A DNA stretch of 16,851 nt. Origin: Flavobacteriales bacterium (GTDB lineage: Bacteria > Bacteroidota > Bacteroidia > Flavobacteriales_F > PHOS-HE28). The position numbers were made by a program, and so were the translations under genes. Of this stretch, positions 1 through 6,382 are shown one piece after another; the first letter of the stretch is position 1; each line of letters starts with the position of its first letter. The stretch spans positions 1 to 16,851 of the forward strand of contig JALOLX010000038.1 in the NCBI GenBank assembly GCA_025455765.1. The letters run 5' to 3'. A model generated the notes under the pieces. That model did no database searches, was not told the origin of the DNA, and saw nothing but the letters and a program-made list of their open reading frames with translations.

Positions 1-127
1 TGTCATTGTCCTGCAACTGACGCGCTTCACGATCCGCCTCGAACACAGGCACGCCCAGCAGCCGGAAGAGCCGGGCGACCGTGCTCTTGCCGCTGCCCAT
101 GCCGCCGGTGAGCGCCACGGTGATCAT
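1..127 (-). CDS. coaE: Dephospho-CoA kinase, N-terminal part (cut by window edge)
   Basis: This is the first 42 codons of dephospho-CoA kinase, which phosphorylates the 3'-hydroxyl of dephospho-CoA with ATP in the last step of coenzyme A synthesis in the cytoplasm. The N-terminus carries the P-loop GGMGSGKST (residues 8-16) straight after a hydrophobic beta strand (MITVALT). The family's conserved G-V-P-V-F-x-A-D segment follows at about residues 25-32; the first acidic residue is Glu (FEAD) rather than the usual Asp. The ATG lies 6 bp after the yajC stop, so it is the last visible gene of the dehydrogenase-nusB-DUF1573-yajC-coaE operon. The C-terminal three quarters lie beyond the left edge. 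Identification rests on the P-loop and the following motif. Confidence 0.9.
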   Translation of the reverse strand, partial: MITVALTGGMGSGKSTVARLFRLLGVPVFEADREARQLQDND

Positions 128-133
128 GAACGG

Positions 134-445
134 TCAGGCCTTGGCGTTGCCTTCCATCAGCTGCATGGAGCTGTCCATGGCGATGGCGCTCTTCTCGAAG
201 CGGACGCGCACGTTGCTGTCGATCTCCAGCAGCACGTTGGTGTCGTTCACCTCCGCAATACGGCCGTGGATGCCGCCGATGGTGACCACCTTGCTGCCCT
301 TCTGCAGGGACTCACGGAACTTCTTGGCCTCCTTCGACTTCTTCTGTTGGGGGCGGATCATGAAAAAGTAGAAGACGACCATGAGCAGGGCCATCATGAT
401 CCAGAAGCTCATGGGATCCTGGGACTGTTGCGCTTGTAGAAGCAT
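134..445 (-). CDS. yajC: Preprotein translocase subunit YajC
   Basis: This 103-residue protein is the small accessory membrane subunit that associates with SecDF and the SecYEG translocon at the inner membrane. It has a short N-terminus, one membrane segment at about residues 12-30 (rich in F, M, V and L), and then the family hallmark RPQQKK (31-36). A basic linker follows, then a small cytoplasmic beta domain with the typical G-x-x-V-x-T-x-G-G-I-x-G pattern (about residues 49-61). Length matches the family. It lies 33 bp downstream of the DUF1573 lipoprotein and 6 bp upstream of coaE, so it is probably co-transcribed with both. Confidence 0.96.
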   Translation of the reverse strand: MLLQAQQSQDPMSFWIMMALLMVVFYFFMIRPQQKKSKEAKKFRESLQKGSKVVTIGGIHGRIAEVNDTNVLLEIDSNVRVRFEKSAIAMDSSMQLMEGNAKA

Positions 446-478
446 CGGTGTATCCGGGGTTGAAGGGGTGGTGGTGGG

Positions 479-958
479 TCAGGGTTGCTCGGGGGCGACG
501 ACCTCGCCGCTGAGGGTGAGCACGTGCGAAGGTGGCACGGTGTTGGCCACAATGGTGACGGTCTTGTCCTGGCGGCCGTTGCGGCCTTCGCTGTCAAAGG
601 TGACGCTGATGTGCGCCGTGGAACCGGGGGGGACCGGTTCGCGGGGCCATTCCTTGCTTACCGTGCAGCCGCAGGAGCCGCGCACATCGGTGATGACGAG
701 CGCGCTGCCTCCTGTGTTGGTGAAGGTGAACTGATGATCCACCTTGGTTCCCTGTACGATGCGGCCCATGTCGAAGTGGGTCTCCGCGAAGGTGATCGCG
801 GGCAGCTTGTCGGGGTCCACCGCGCCCTCACCGGTCACCGGGAAGTGGATGTCATCTGTGCCGATGACCCCGTCCCGTTCGCTGTGGTCGGTGATGCGGC
901 AACCCACCGTGGACAGCGCCAAGGTGAAGAGCAGAAGGGCGTGTGCAGAGCGATGCAT
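479..958 (-). CDS. DUF1573 domain lipoprotein
   Basis: This 159-residue exported protein belongs to the DUF1573 family, common in Bacteroidota and of unproven function. An N-terminal hydrophobic signal (about residues 6-17) ends at Cys20 in the context S-T-V-G-C. That is an acceptable but not ideal lipobox, since Thr sits at -3. The DUF1573 domain (about 54-152) is an Ig-like beta fold and shows the diagnostic runs FTFTNTG (77-83) and SCGCT (95-99), then PPGS and a late G-R-x-G-R-Q-D-K-T-V-T strand. Cys96 and Cys98 are conserved in the family. The gene starts 9 bp after nusB and precedes yajC by 33 bp, an arrangement I associate with Bacteroidota genomes. A structural or anchoring role in the envelope is inference. 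Confidence 0.9.
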   Translation of the reverse strand: MHRSAHALLLFTLALSTVGCRITDHSERDGVIGTDDIHFPVTGEGAVDPDKLPAITFAETHFDMGRIVQGTKVDHQFTFTNTGGSALVITDVRGSCGCTVSKEWPREPVPPGSTAHISVTFDSEGRNGRQDKTVTIVANTVPPSHVLTLSGEVVAPEQP

Positions 959-967
959 GGGCGATGG

Positions 968-1915
968 TCAGCTATCGAGCAGGCCGCGGCCCACCTTGTG
1001 GATGCGTCCTGCGCTGCGCAGGTCGAGGAAGAGCTTGTCGAGCACGCCGTTCACGAAGTTCTTGCTCTTGGGCGTGCTGTAGGCCTTGGCGATCTCGATG
1101 TATTCGTTCATCGTCACCTTCACGGGGATCTGATCGAACTGGAGCACTTCGGTGAGGGCCATCTTCATGAGGATCATGTCGCTCATGGCAATGCGGTCGC
1201 TTTCCCAGTTGCTGCTGCGTGCGGCGATGGCCTCCTCGTGCTCAACGCTGTTGCGGATGGTGCCTTGGAAGAGGTCGCGGACAAAGGCCTGTTCCTCGCC
1301 ATTGTCGCGGGCCAGTTCATCGAAGAGGCTGTCCGCAGATCCGGCGCGCAGTTGCTCCAGGCTTCGCTTCACCATGGCCGCTGCGAGGTCCAGGTCTTCC
1401 AGCCAATAGATGGTGCGGCTGTCGTACACCTCGTGCAGCAGCTCGCTGTTGGCAATGTGTTCGATGAAGACCTGCACGAGGTATTGCAGGTCCTTCCGAA
1501 GGTCTGCGTTACCGTCGTTCAGGTAGGCTTGGTGTGCTTCACTGGCCTCGATGTCCTTATGGATCTGCACGAAGAGCTCGTGGTGCCCCACCCAGCTGAT
1601 GCGCCGCTTGTCGCACTCCTGCCGCAGCCGTTCGTTCTGCACGATGCTGACGAGATAAGGGTTGTCCACGAAGCGGCGCTTGGGGTTGAGGTCCTCCGCA
1701 GTGGGCATGCGCTTCTTCTTGCGCTCCTCGATGCGCAGTTCGGCCACGTGCCGCAGTTCGCCGAAGGTGAGCAGCAGGGAGAGGAAGAGGTCGTAGGTGC
1801 GGTCGATGCTGCCCACGAGTTCCTTCTCGATGCGTGCTGCACTGGTGTCGTTCGCCTGCCAGTAGGCATAGAGCGACTGGTAGACCTTGATGCGGAGGTA
1901 GCGTCGGTTGAGCAT
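968..1915 (-). CDS. nusB: Transcription antitermination factor NusB (long Bacteroidota form)
   Basis: NusB binds NusE (ribosomal protein S10) and boxA RNA in the antitermination complex that supports rRNA transcription. At 315 residues it is about twice the length of the E. coli protein, which is normal for Bacteroidota. The N-terminus (MLNRRYLRIKVYQSLYAY) is the usual first helix of the family. The C-terminal part carries the conserved segment with D-M-I-L-M-K-M-A-L-T-E-V, then I-P-V-K-V-T-M-N-E-Y-I-E-I-A-K, and finally K-N-F-V-N-G-V-L-D-K. The middle region is helical and charged, without a recognisable extra domain. The ATG lies 6 bp after the stop of the amino-acid dehydrogenase, so the two are co-transcribed. 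Confidence 0.95.
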   Translation of the reverse strand: MLNRRYLRIKVYQSLYAYWQANDTSAARIEKELVGSIDRTYDLFLSLLLTFGELRHVAELRIEERKKKRMPTAEDLNPKRRFVDNPYLVSIVQNERLRQECDKRRISWVGHHELFVQIHKDIEASEAHQAYLNDGNADLRKDLQYLVQVFIEHIANSELLHEVYDSRTIYWLEDLDLAAAMVKRSLEQLRAGSADSLFDELARDNGEEQAFVRDLFQGTIRNSVEHEEAIAARSSNWESDRIAMSDMILMKMALTEVLQFDQIPVKVTMNEYIEIAKAYSTPKSKNFVNGVLDKLFLDLRSAGRIHKVGRGLLDS

Positions 1916-1921
1916 GCGGGG

Positions 1922-3022
1922 TCAGAAGCGGATGCCAGCTGCACGCATGCTGCTGATGCGGTCCTCGGCGGCCTGGTTGGCGGCGAGGTACGTGGGAATA
2001 CCAAGGTCGGCACTGGCCTTGAAGATGCGCAGGGCGGTATCGTAGATGGCCTCGGTCTGCTTCATGGCTGCGGTGGCGTTGTAGCCCTTGCGCTCCCACG
2101 CGCAGTTGATGATGCCACCAGCATTGATGAGGAAGTCAGGGGCGTACAGAATGCCCTTCTCCATGAGCGCCTTGCCGTGCTGGGCTTCATCGGCGAGCTG
2201 ATTGTTGGCGGCCCCAGCGATCACGCTGCACTTCAACCGCTTCAAAGTGTCATCGTTCACCGTGGCTCCCAGGGCGCAGGGCGAATAGATGTCCATGGCG
2301 GCATCGTAGATGGCATCGGGCTCCACGATCTGCACCGAAGGCATCTCCGCCTTGATGGCGGCGAGCTTGTCCGCATGGATGTCGGTGAGCAGTACGTTGG
2401 CGCCTTCCTTCACCAGGTATTCCACCAAGGCCTTGCCCACGTTGCCGGCGCCTTGCACGCCCACGGTCCGTCCTTTGAGCGCATCGCTGCCATAGGCGGT
2501 GTGTGCCGCAGCCTTCATGCCACAATACACGCCATAAGCGGTGACCGGGCTGGGATCTCCGCTGCCGCCCATCTCCATCGGTAAGCCGGCCACATGGGGC
2601 GTCTCCTTGCGGATGTTCACCATCTCGGTGGTGCTCATGCCCACATCCTCAGCCGTGATATAGCGCCCATTGAGGCTGTGCACGAACTGCCCGAAGCGAC
2701 GGAACATGGCTTCGGTCTTCTGGGTGCGGGCGTCGCCGATGATCACGGCCTTGCCACCGCCCAGGTCGAGACCAGCGAGTGCGCTCTTGTAGGTCATGCC
2801 ACGGCTCAGGCGCAGCACATCGTGCAGGGCTTCGGCCTCGCTGGCATAGGGCCACATGCGGGTGCCGCCGAGCGCGGGGCCCAACGTGGTGTCGTGGATG
2901 GCGATGATGGCGCGCAGCCCAGTAGGACGGTCGAAGCAGAAGAGCACTTCCTCGTGGTCGTGCTTCTCCATGCGGCTCAGGACGAGTTCGCTGGTGGCGG
3001 TCTTGGTGGTGGTGGTGACCAT
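1922..3022 (-). CDS. Glu/Leu/Phe/Val family amino-acid dehydrogenase (leucine dehydrogenase type)
   Basis: This 366-residue enzyme probably performs the NAD-dependent oxidative deamination of a branched-chain amino acid to its 2-oxo acid, or the reverse amination. The N-terminal domain has LGPALGGTRMW (about 47-57). It also has the two family lysines, Lys79 in GMTYK and Lys91 in LGGGK, which correspond to the substrate-binding and catalytic lysines of Bacillus leucine dehydrogenase. The Rossmann domain contains GAGNVG (191-196), and AGAANNQL (269-276) and APDFLINAGGIIN follow. The frame stays open upstream to 3187, but homology to the family N-terminus begins at the ATG at 3022. It is the first gene of the operon with nusB. 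The exact amino-acid preference cannot be told from sequence; leucine or valine is the best guess. Confidence 0.9.
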   Translation of the reverse strand: MVTTTTKTATSELVLSRMEKHDHEEVLFCFDRPTGLRAIIAIHDTTLGPALGGTRMWPYASEAEALHDVLRLSRGMTYKSALAGLDLGGGKAVIIGDARTQKTEAMFRRFGQFVHSLNGRYITAEDVGMSTTEMVNIRKETPHVAGLPMEMGGSGDPSPVTAYGVYCGMKAAAHTAYGSDALKGRTVGVQGAGNVGKALVEYLVKEGANVLLTDIHADKLAAIKAEMPSVQIVEPDAIYDAAMDIYSPCALGATVNDDTLKRLKCSVIAGAANNQLADEAQHGKALMEKGILYAPDFLINAGGIINCAWERKGYNATAAMKQTEAIYDTALRIFKASADLGIPTYLAANQAAEDRISSMRAAGIRF

Positions 3023-3136
3023 GATGGGTTCCGTTGTGTCGCAGGTGTCGATGCGGGTGTGCTGGGTTACGCGCTGGCGGTCCACAAAGGTCATTCGGTC
3101 AATGGGTCGCACACGTTCCGCTCCTCGCTCCGCCCC

Positions 3137-3144
3137 TACCTTTG
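3137..3144 (+). promoter_or_regulatory. -7 box TACCTTTG for the ABC transporter gene
   Basis: TACCTTTG matches the Bacteroidota -7 consensus TAnnTTTG exactly. A TTCC at 3116-3119 lies 17 nt upstream, the same element and spacing as on the opposing promoter. Transcription would start near 3150, leaving about 60 nt before the ATG at 3213. Confidence 0.6.
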
Positions 3145-3184
3145 CACCACTTCCTTGCGTGTAGCGGTGCCGTTCAGGGCGGCG

Positions 3185-3192
3185 CAAAAGTA
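3185..3192 (-). promoter_or_regulatory. -7 box TACTTTTG for the dehydrogenase-nusB operon
   Basis: Read on the minus strand, positions 3192 to 3185 give TACTTTTG, a perfect match to the Bacteroidota -7 consensus TAnnTTTG. A TTCC at 3213-3210 lies 17 nt upstream and may act as the -33 element; it overlaps the ATG of the divergent ABC transporter gene. Transcription would start near 3178 and leave a leader of about 155 nt before the ATG at 3022. A poorer box (GACCTTTG, 3092-3085) lies closer to the gene and could be a second start. Confidence 0.5.
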
Positions 3193-3212
3193 GGAAGTTC
3201 CATCGCCCCGGA

Positions 3213-5096
3213 ATGCGCCCGCTGCTGAAGCTGAACCCCTACTTCGCGAAGTACCCGTGGCACCTGCTGCTCGGCGTGGTGTTCATCGCCCTCAGCAACC
3301 TCTTTGCGGTGTATGCCCCGCAGGTGGTGCGTGAGGCCATCGACCTTATCGCCGAAGCGTTCCGCCAGCGCGACCTGCCCGCGGACGAACGTGTGCTCTC
3401 CGCCCCAAGCCTACTTACCCAGTGGCTGGCGTGGACCGGCATCGATCTGGAAGGAAGGCTGCGGGTCATCGGCACCAATGAGCTGCTGGCGGGCACGGTG
3501 GTGTGGTTGGCGGCCCTGCTGGCCGGGCTCTACCTGGTCTTGGCCTTGTTGAAAGGCTTCTTCATGTTCCTGATGCGGCAGACCATCATCGTGGTGAGCC
3601 GGTTGATCGAGTACGACCTGAAGAACACCGTTTTCGCCCACTATCAGCGACTGGACCGTGCGTTCTACAAGCGCAACAGCACGGGCGATCTGATGAACCG
3701 GATCAGCGAGGATGTGGGCAAGGTGCGCATGTACCTCGGACCGGCGGTGATGTACACCATCAACCTGGTGGTCCTCTTCGTGATGTGCATCGCCTTCATG
3801 CTGCATGTGAACCCGGAGTTGACGCTTTGGACCCTGGCCCCATTGCCAGTGATGAGCGTGGTGATCTATTACGTCAGCGATGTGATCAACCGCAGGAGCA
3901 TGGCCGTTCAGCAGCAACAGAGCCACCTCAGCAGCCTGGCGCAGGAGAGCTTCAGCGGTGTGCGGGTGTTGAAGGCCCACGCCAAGGAACGCATGACGGT
4001 GGACCGCTTCGCCGCTGCCGCCGAGGCCTACCGCACCAGCAGCATGGACCAGGCCCGGGTGGATGCGCTCTTCATGCCGGCCATCATGCTCCTCATCGGG
4101 CTCAGCACCGTGCTCACCATCTTCATCGGGGGCATGAAGCTGATCCAGGGTGATCCCAGTGTGAGCGTGGGCAACATCGCCGAGTTCGTCATTTATGTGA
4201 ACATGCTCACCTGGCCGTTCGCCTCGGTGGGCTGGGTCACCTCGTTGATCCAGCAGGCCTCGGCCAGCATGGTGCGCATCACCGAATTCCTCGACACCGA
4301 ACCTGCCATTCAGGCCACCGGTGATGCGCTGTCCGTTGTCCAGGGTGCGATCACCTTCGAAGGTGTCAGCTTCACCTATCCCGATACGGGGATCAAGGCG
4401 CTGGACAACGTGTCGTTCCACGTGCCGGCCGGTGGCACCCTGGCCATTGTGGGGCATACAGGCAGCGGCAAGAGCACCATCGCCGAGCTCATCGCCCGCC
4501 TGTACGACCCTACGGACGGCCGCATCCTGATCGATGGCGTGCCGTTGCGTGAGGTGAAGTTGGAACGGCTGCGTGACCAATTGGGCATGGTGCCGCAGGA
4601 TGTGTTCCTGTTCAGCGACAGCATCCGTCAGAACATCGCCTTCCGGTTGGACGCTGTGGACGATGTGGACGACCAAGTAGTAAGAGCCGCGCGGTCGGCG
4701 CAGGTCCATGAGAACATCACTGGCTTTCCGGATGGGTACGATACGCTCATCGGCGAGCGCGGTGTGACCTTGAGCGGCGGACAGAAGCAGCGGGTCAGCA
4801 TTGCACGGGCCATTGTGGGGCGTCCGCGGATCGTGGTGCTCGACGATGCGCTGAGCGCCGTGGATACCGCAACGGAAGAGGCCATCCTGCGGGAATTGCG
4901 CAGCGTGATGAAGGGGTGCACCACCATCCTCATCAGTCACCGGATCAGCGCTGTGCGGGAAGCGGACCATATCGTGGTGCTCGAGGGCGGAGCTGTGGCC
5001 GAGGCCGGTGACCATGCCGCGTTGGTGGCGAAGGCCGGCATCTATGCCCGCATGCATGAGGAGCAGCTGCTGACCGTTGCGGCGCACGGATCATAG
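3213..5096 (+). CDS. ABC exporter half-transporter (fused permease and ATPase)
   Basis: This 627-residue protein is a half-transporter of the multidrug/lipid exporter class. An N-terminal transmembrane domain with about six segments (first at about 16-38, others near 92-118, 180-200, 203-222, 285-307 and 320-340) is followed by a nucleotide-binding domain from about residue 380. The ATPase has Walker A GHTGSGKST (414-422), Q-loop MVPQD (Gln462), signature LSGGQ (520-524), Walker B ending VVLD at Asp544, and the switch histidine in ISHR (His576). The residue after Walker B is Asp545, not the usual catalytic Glu, as in the degenerate site of heterodimeric exporters such as TM287 or BmrC. No partner half-transporter is in the window, so it forms either an unusual homodimer or a dimer with a protein encoded elsewhere. 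The substrate is unknown. It has its own promoter and no co-directional partner close by. Confidence 0.93.
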   Translation: MRPLLKLNPYFAKYPWHLLLGVVFIALSNLFAVYAPQVVREAIDLIAEAFRQRDLPADERVLSAPSLLTQWLAWTGIDLEGRLRVIGTNELLAGTVVWLAALLAGLYLVLALLKGFFMFLMRQTIIVVSRLIEYDLKNTVFAHYQRLDRAFYKRNSTGDLMNRISEDVGKVRMYLGPAVMYTINLVVLFVMCIAFMLHVNPELTLWTLAPLPVMSVVIYYVSDVINRRSMAVQQQQSHLSSLAQESFSGVRVLKAHAKERMTVDRFAAAAEAYRTSSMDQARVDALFMPAIMLLIGLSTVLTIFIGGMKLIQGDPSVSVGNIAEFVIYVNMLTWPFASVGWVTSLIQQASASMVRITEFLDTEPAIQATGDALSVVQGAITFEGVSFTYPDTGIKALDNVSFHVPAGGTLAIVGHTGSGKSTIAELIARLYDPTDGRILIDGVPLREVKLERLRDQLGMVPQDVFLFSDSIRQNIAFRLDAVDDVDDQVVRAARSAQVHENITGFPDGYDTLIGERGVTLSGGQKQRVSIARAIVGRPRIVVLDDALSAVDTATEEAILRELRSVMKGCTTILISHRISAVREADHIVVLEGGAVAEAGDHAALVAKAGIYARMHEEQLLTVAAHGS

Positions 5097-5105
5097 GGCC
5101 CCGGT

Positions 5106-5136
5106 TTTGCAGGTTCGGAATACCCGATTATATTTG
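5106..5136 (+). promoter_or_regulatory. Bacteroidota-type promoter (TTTG-N19-TATATTTG) for the DUF3276 gene
   Basis: A -33 element TTTG (5106-5109) is separated by 19 nt from a perfect -7 box TATATTTG (5129-5136). This is the best complete promoter in the window. Transcription would start near 5143, giving a leader of about 25 nt before the ATG at 5168. It lies in the 71-bp gap after the ABC transporter gene and explains expression of the next gene independently of it. Confidence 0.7.
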
Positions 5137-5167
5137 AATTGCCCCCGCACCAGTATCGGGTGTGCCC

Positions 5168-5536
5168 ATGACCATGGTGGACGATCGCGAGGACGTATAC
5201 TCTAAGGCCGTAAGGGCGGGAAAGCGCACCTACTTCTTCGATGTGAAGAGCACGCGGGGACGCGACCTGTACCTCACCATCACCGAAAGCAAGAAGCACA
5301 CCCACGAGGACGGCTCGGCCACCTACGACAAGCACAAGATCTTTCTCTACAAGGAGGACTTCGACAAGTTCATTGATGGCCTGCACGATGCCATTGATGA
5401 GATCGATCGCCTGCGGGGCAACGGGGAATACGGCAAGCGCGATGAGGCCCCCAGGGCTGAGGAGCGCGGCGAGACCAACGAGCCCAACCCGTTCACGGAT
5501 GTGAACTTCGAGGACCTGGACCGGAAGGATATTTGA
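5168..5536 (+). CDS. DUF3276 / PUR-family DNA- and RNA-binding protein
   Basis: This 122-residue protein belongs to the small bacterial PUR-domain family, related to eukaryotic Pur-alpha and the Borrelia PUR protein and expected to bind single-stranded nucleic acid. The PUR repeat occupies about residues 9-80. Its characteristic runs are VRAGKRTYFFDVK, LYLTITESK and HKIFLYKEDFDKF, the pattern seen across Bacteroidota members. The C-terminal 40 residues are acidic, low in hydrophobics and probably disordered. The frame is open from GTG 5162; ATG 5168 is chosen, and ATG 5174 would fit the family N-terminus equally well. It has its own promoter and ends 12 bp before the convergent gene at 5549. 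A role in RNA handling or gene regulation is inferred from the family only. Confidence 0.88.
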   Translation: MTMVDDREDVYSKAVRAGKRTYFFDVKSTRGRDLYLTITESKKHTHEDGSATYDKHKIFLYKEDFDKFIDGLHDAIDEIDRLRGNGEYGKRDEAPRAEERGETNEPNPFTDVNFEDLDRKDI

Positions 5537-5547
5537 GCGTGGAACGC

Positions 5548-5566
5548 CTCAGGAAGCGATCCTGAG
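5548..5566. terminator. Short hairpin between two convergent genes, possible bidirectional terminator
   Basis: CTCAGGA (5548-5554) and TCCTGAG (5560-5566) form a perfect 7-bp stem with a 5-nt loop, AGCGA. It sits just after the DUF3276 stop and covers the last codons of the convergent gene. There is no T-tract on either side, so it is not a classic intrinsic terminator. It may mark the transcript ends or protect 3' ends. Confidence 0.3.
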
Positions 5567-6091
5567 CTGCTGGCCGGTAAGCACTTCAGCGAGGTAGCTG
5601 CCGTGCCCGGAGATCGCCAGGCCGAACAGGTCCTGATCGAGCCAGGTGTACAGGAGGCGGTCGCTGCTGACCAGAATGGTGCGGCCTTGCAGCATCCCCA
5701 GGCTCAGCCGTGGGCGCTCCTCGGGCATCCCGTGTGGGTCCACCACAGTGAGCTCACAGAACATGTTCTGCTCCGGTGGCATCGCGTGCAGCCATTCCAT
5801 CAAGGTGTCATGCACCATGTTGGGCCCGAGGGTTCCATCTTCCAACACCTGAACAGCTTCGTTCACGGAAATGATGCGGTCGAACAGCCCGTGCAGTTCA
5901 TTTTCCCGCAGTTCGGCCTTGCACCACACGCGCAGGTGGATGGTGGAACCGAGCGGGCGGTCCATGTGGTAGGAGAACTCCTCCAGCTCGGGCATCAGGC
6001 TTTCGAGCACCTGTGCGGCCGCTTCCTGGTAGTACAGGGCGGCCTGCTCGCTCTGAGCCTTGCCGGACCTGAAGGTGATATTGAGCGCCAT
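5549..6091 (-). CDS. Hypothetical protein, 180 residues, no recognised family
   Basis: I do not recognise this protein. It is predicted to be soluble and cytoplasmic, with no signal peptide or membrane segment. It is acidic overall, with an N-terminal part rich in Ala, Gln and Glu that is probably helical (about 12-40), followed by mixed alpha/beta sequence. Possible landmarks are the segment SYHMDRPLGSTIHLRVW (about 40-56) and the segment LTVVDPHGMPEERPRLS (about 114-130). Codon use and base composition resemble the neighbours, and the frame is clean over its whole length, so it is likely a real gene. It stands alone, convergent to the DUF3276 gene and divergent from parA. The ATG at 6091 is the only good start, and no -7 box of the usual type is clear upstream. 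Confidence 0.7.
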   Translation of the reverse strand: MALNITFRSGKAQSEQAALYYQEAAAQVLESLMPELEEFSYHMDRPLGSTIHLRVWCKAELRENELHGLFDRIISVNEAVQVLEDGTLGPNMVHDTLMEWLHAMPPEQNMFCELTVVDPHGMPEERPRLSLGMLQGRTILVSSDRLLYTWLDQDLFGLAISGHGSYLAEVLTGQQLRIAS

Positions 6092-6276
6092 GGTGCTGAC
6101 GATGGATGTACATTCCTTTCAACGTAGCCTCGGCAAAAAGGTGACGGTGGGTTCCGCGCGGATCGATCAACGGACCCGACGGTGCAAGGAACGGCGCCTC
6201 GATCGGGGCCAAGTAGGTGGTGCTCAACGGGATGGATGGAAGCGACGGCGAACAGGTCAGCCACGTTCCTGTGAAA

Positions 6277-6305
6277 GTGTTCAAAACTCGTCGACTTATC
6301 AACAC
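6277..6305. repeat. 29-bp imperfect palindrome, possible operator or DnaA-type box pair
   Basis: Two 14-nt half-sites of the form GTGTTsAwAAsTCG flank a central T at 6291. Eleven of 14 positions pair, including the outer GTGTT/AACAC and the inner TCG/CGA. The right arm contains TTATCAACA (6296-6304), one base away from the E. coli DnaA box TTATCCACA. The left arm read on the opposite strand is a weaker relative. The site lies just upstream of the likely parA promoter, where a regulator could act. Confidence 0.5.
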
Positions 6306-6327
6306 GAACGAGCGGTCGGCACACACG

Positions 6328-6334
6328 TACTTTG
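6328..6334 (+). promoter_or_regulatory. Possible parA promoter -7 box (TACTTTG)
   Basis: TACTTTG resembles the TAnnTTTG box but is one base shorter between TA and TTTG. It sits 48 bp before the parA ATG and 22 bp after the palindrome at 6277-6305. No clear -33 element is seen, so activation or regulation through the palindrome is possible. Confidence 0.4.
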
Positions 6335-6382
6335 CCCTCGGCTTAGCCGTTGACCCAACGCTTACATCCGACCCCGACCAGC

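Larger units (their letters stand above)
6092..6382. other. Intergenic region upstream of parA (291 bp)
   Basis: This is the longest gene-free stretch in the window, lying between two divergent genes. The left 180 bp shows nothing recognisable and no convincing small coding frame. The right part holds a 29-bp imperfect palindrome (6277-6305) and a likely parA promoter box (6328-6334). No match to the usual parS core (TTTCACGTGAAA) is present. Confidence 0.6.

Noticed and set aside
515..540. CACGTG cores, here and near 1745, 4427, 7778 and 11039, as parS candidates
   Set aside because: None has the TGTTT/AAACA arms, and all lie inside coding regions of unrelated genes. They are chance occurrences.
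485..2584. Very long plus-strand open frame (699 codons) opposite nusB and the dehydrogenase
   Set aside because: It is antisense to five frames with clear family motifs. It has no recognisable domain and is rich in His, Val, Glu and Asp, as expected of a mirror frame in GC-rich coding DNA.
3023..3187. 55-codon N-terminal extension of the amino-acid dehydrogenase
   Set aside because: The extension is Arg-rich and has no counterpart in the family. It covers the promoter boxes, and the ATG at 3022 agrees with known N-termini.
3411..5087. Minus-strand open frame of 558 codons opposite the ABC transporter
   Set aside because: It is the mirror of the exporter gene, with His-rich composition and no motifs.
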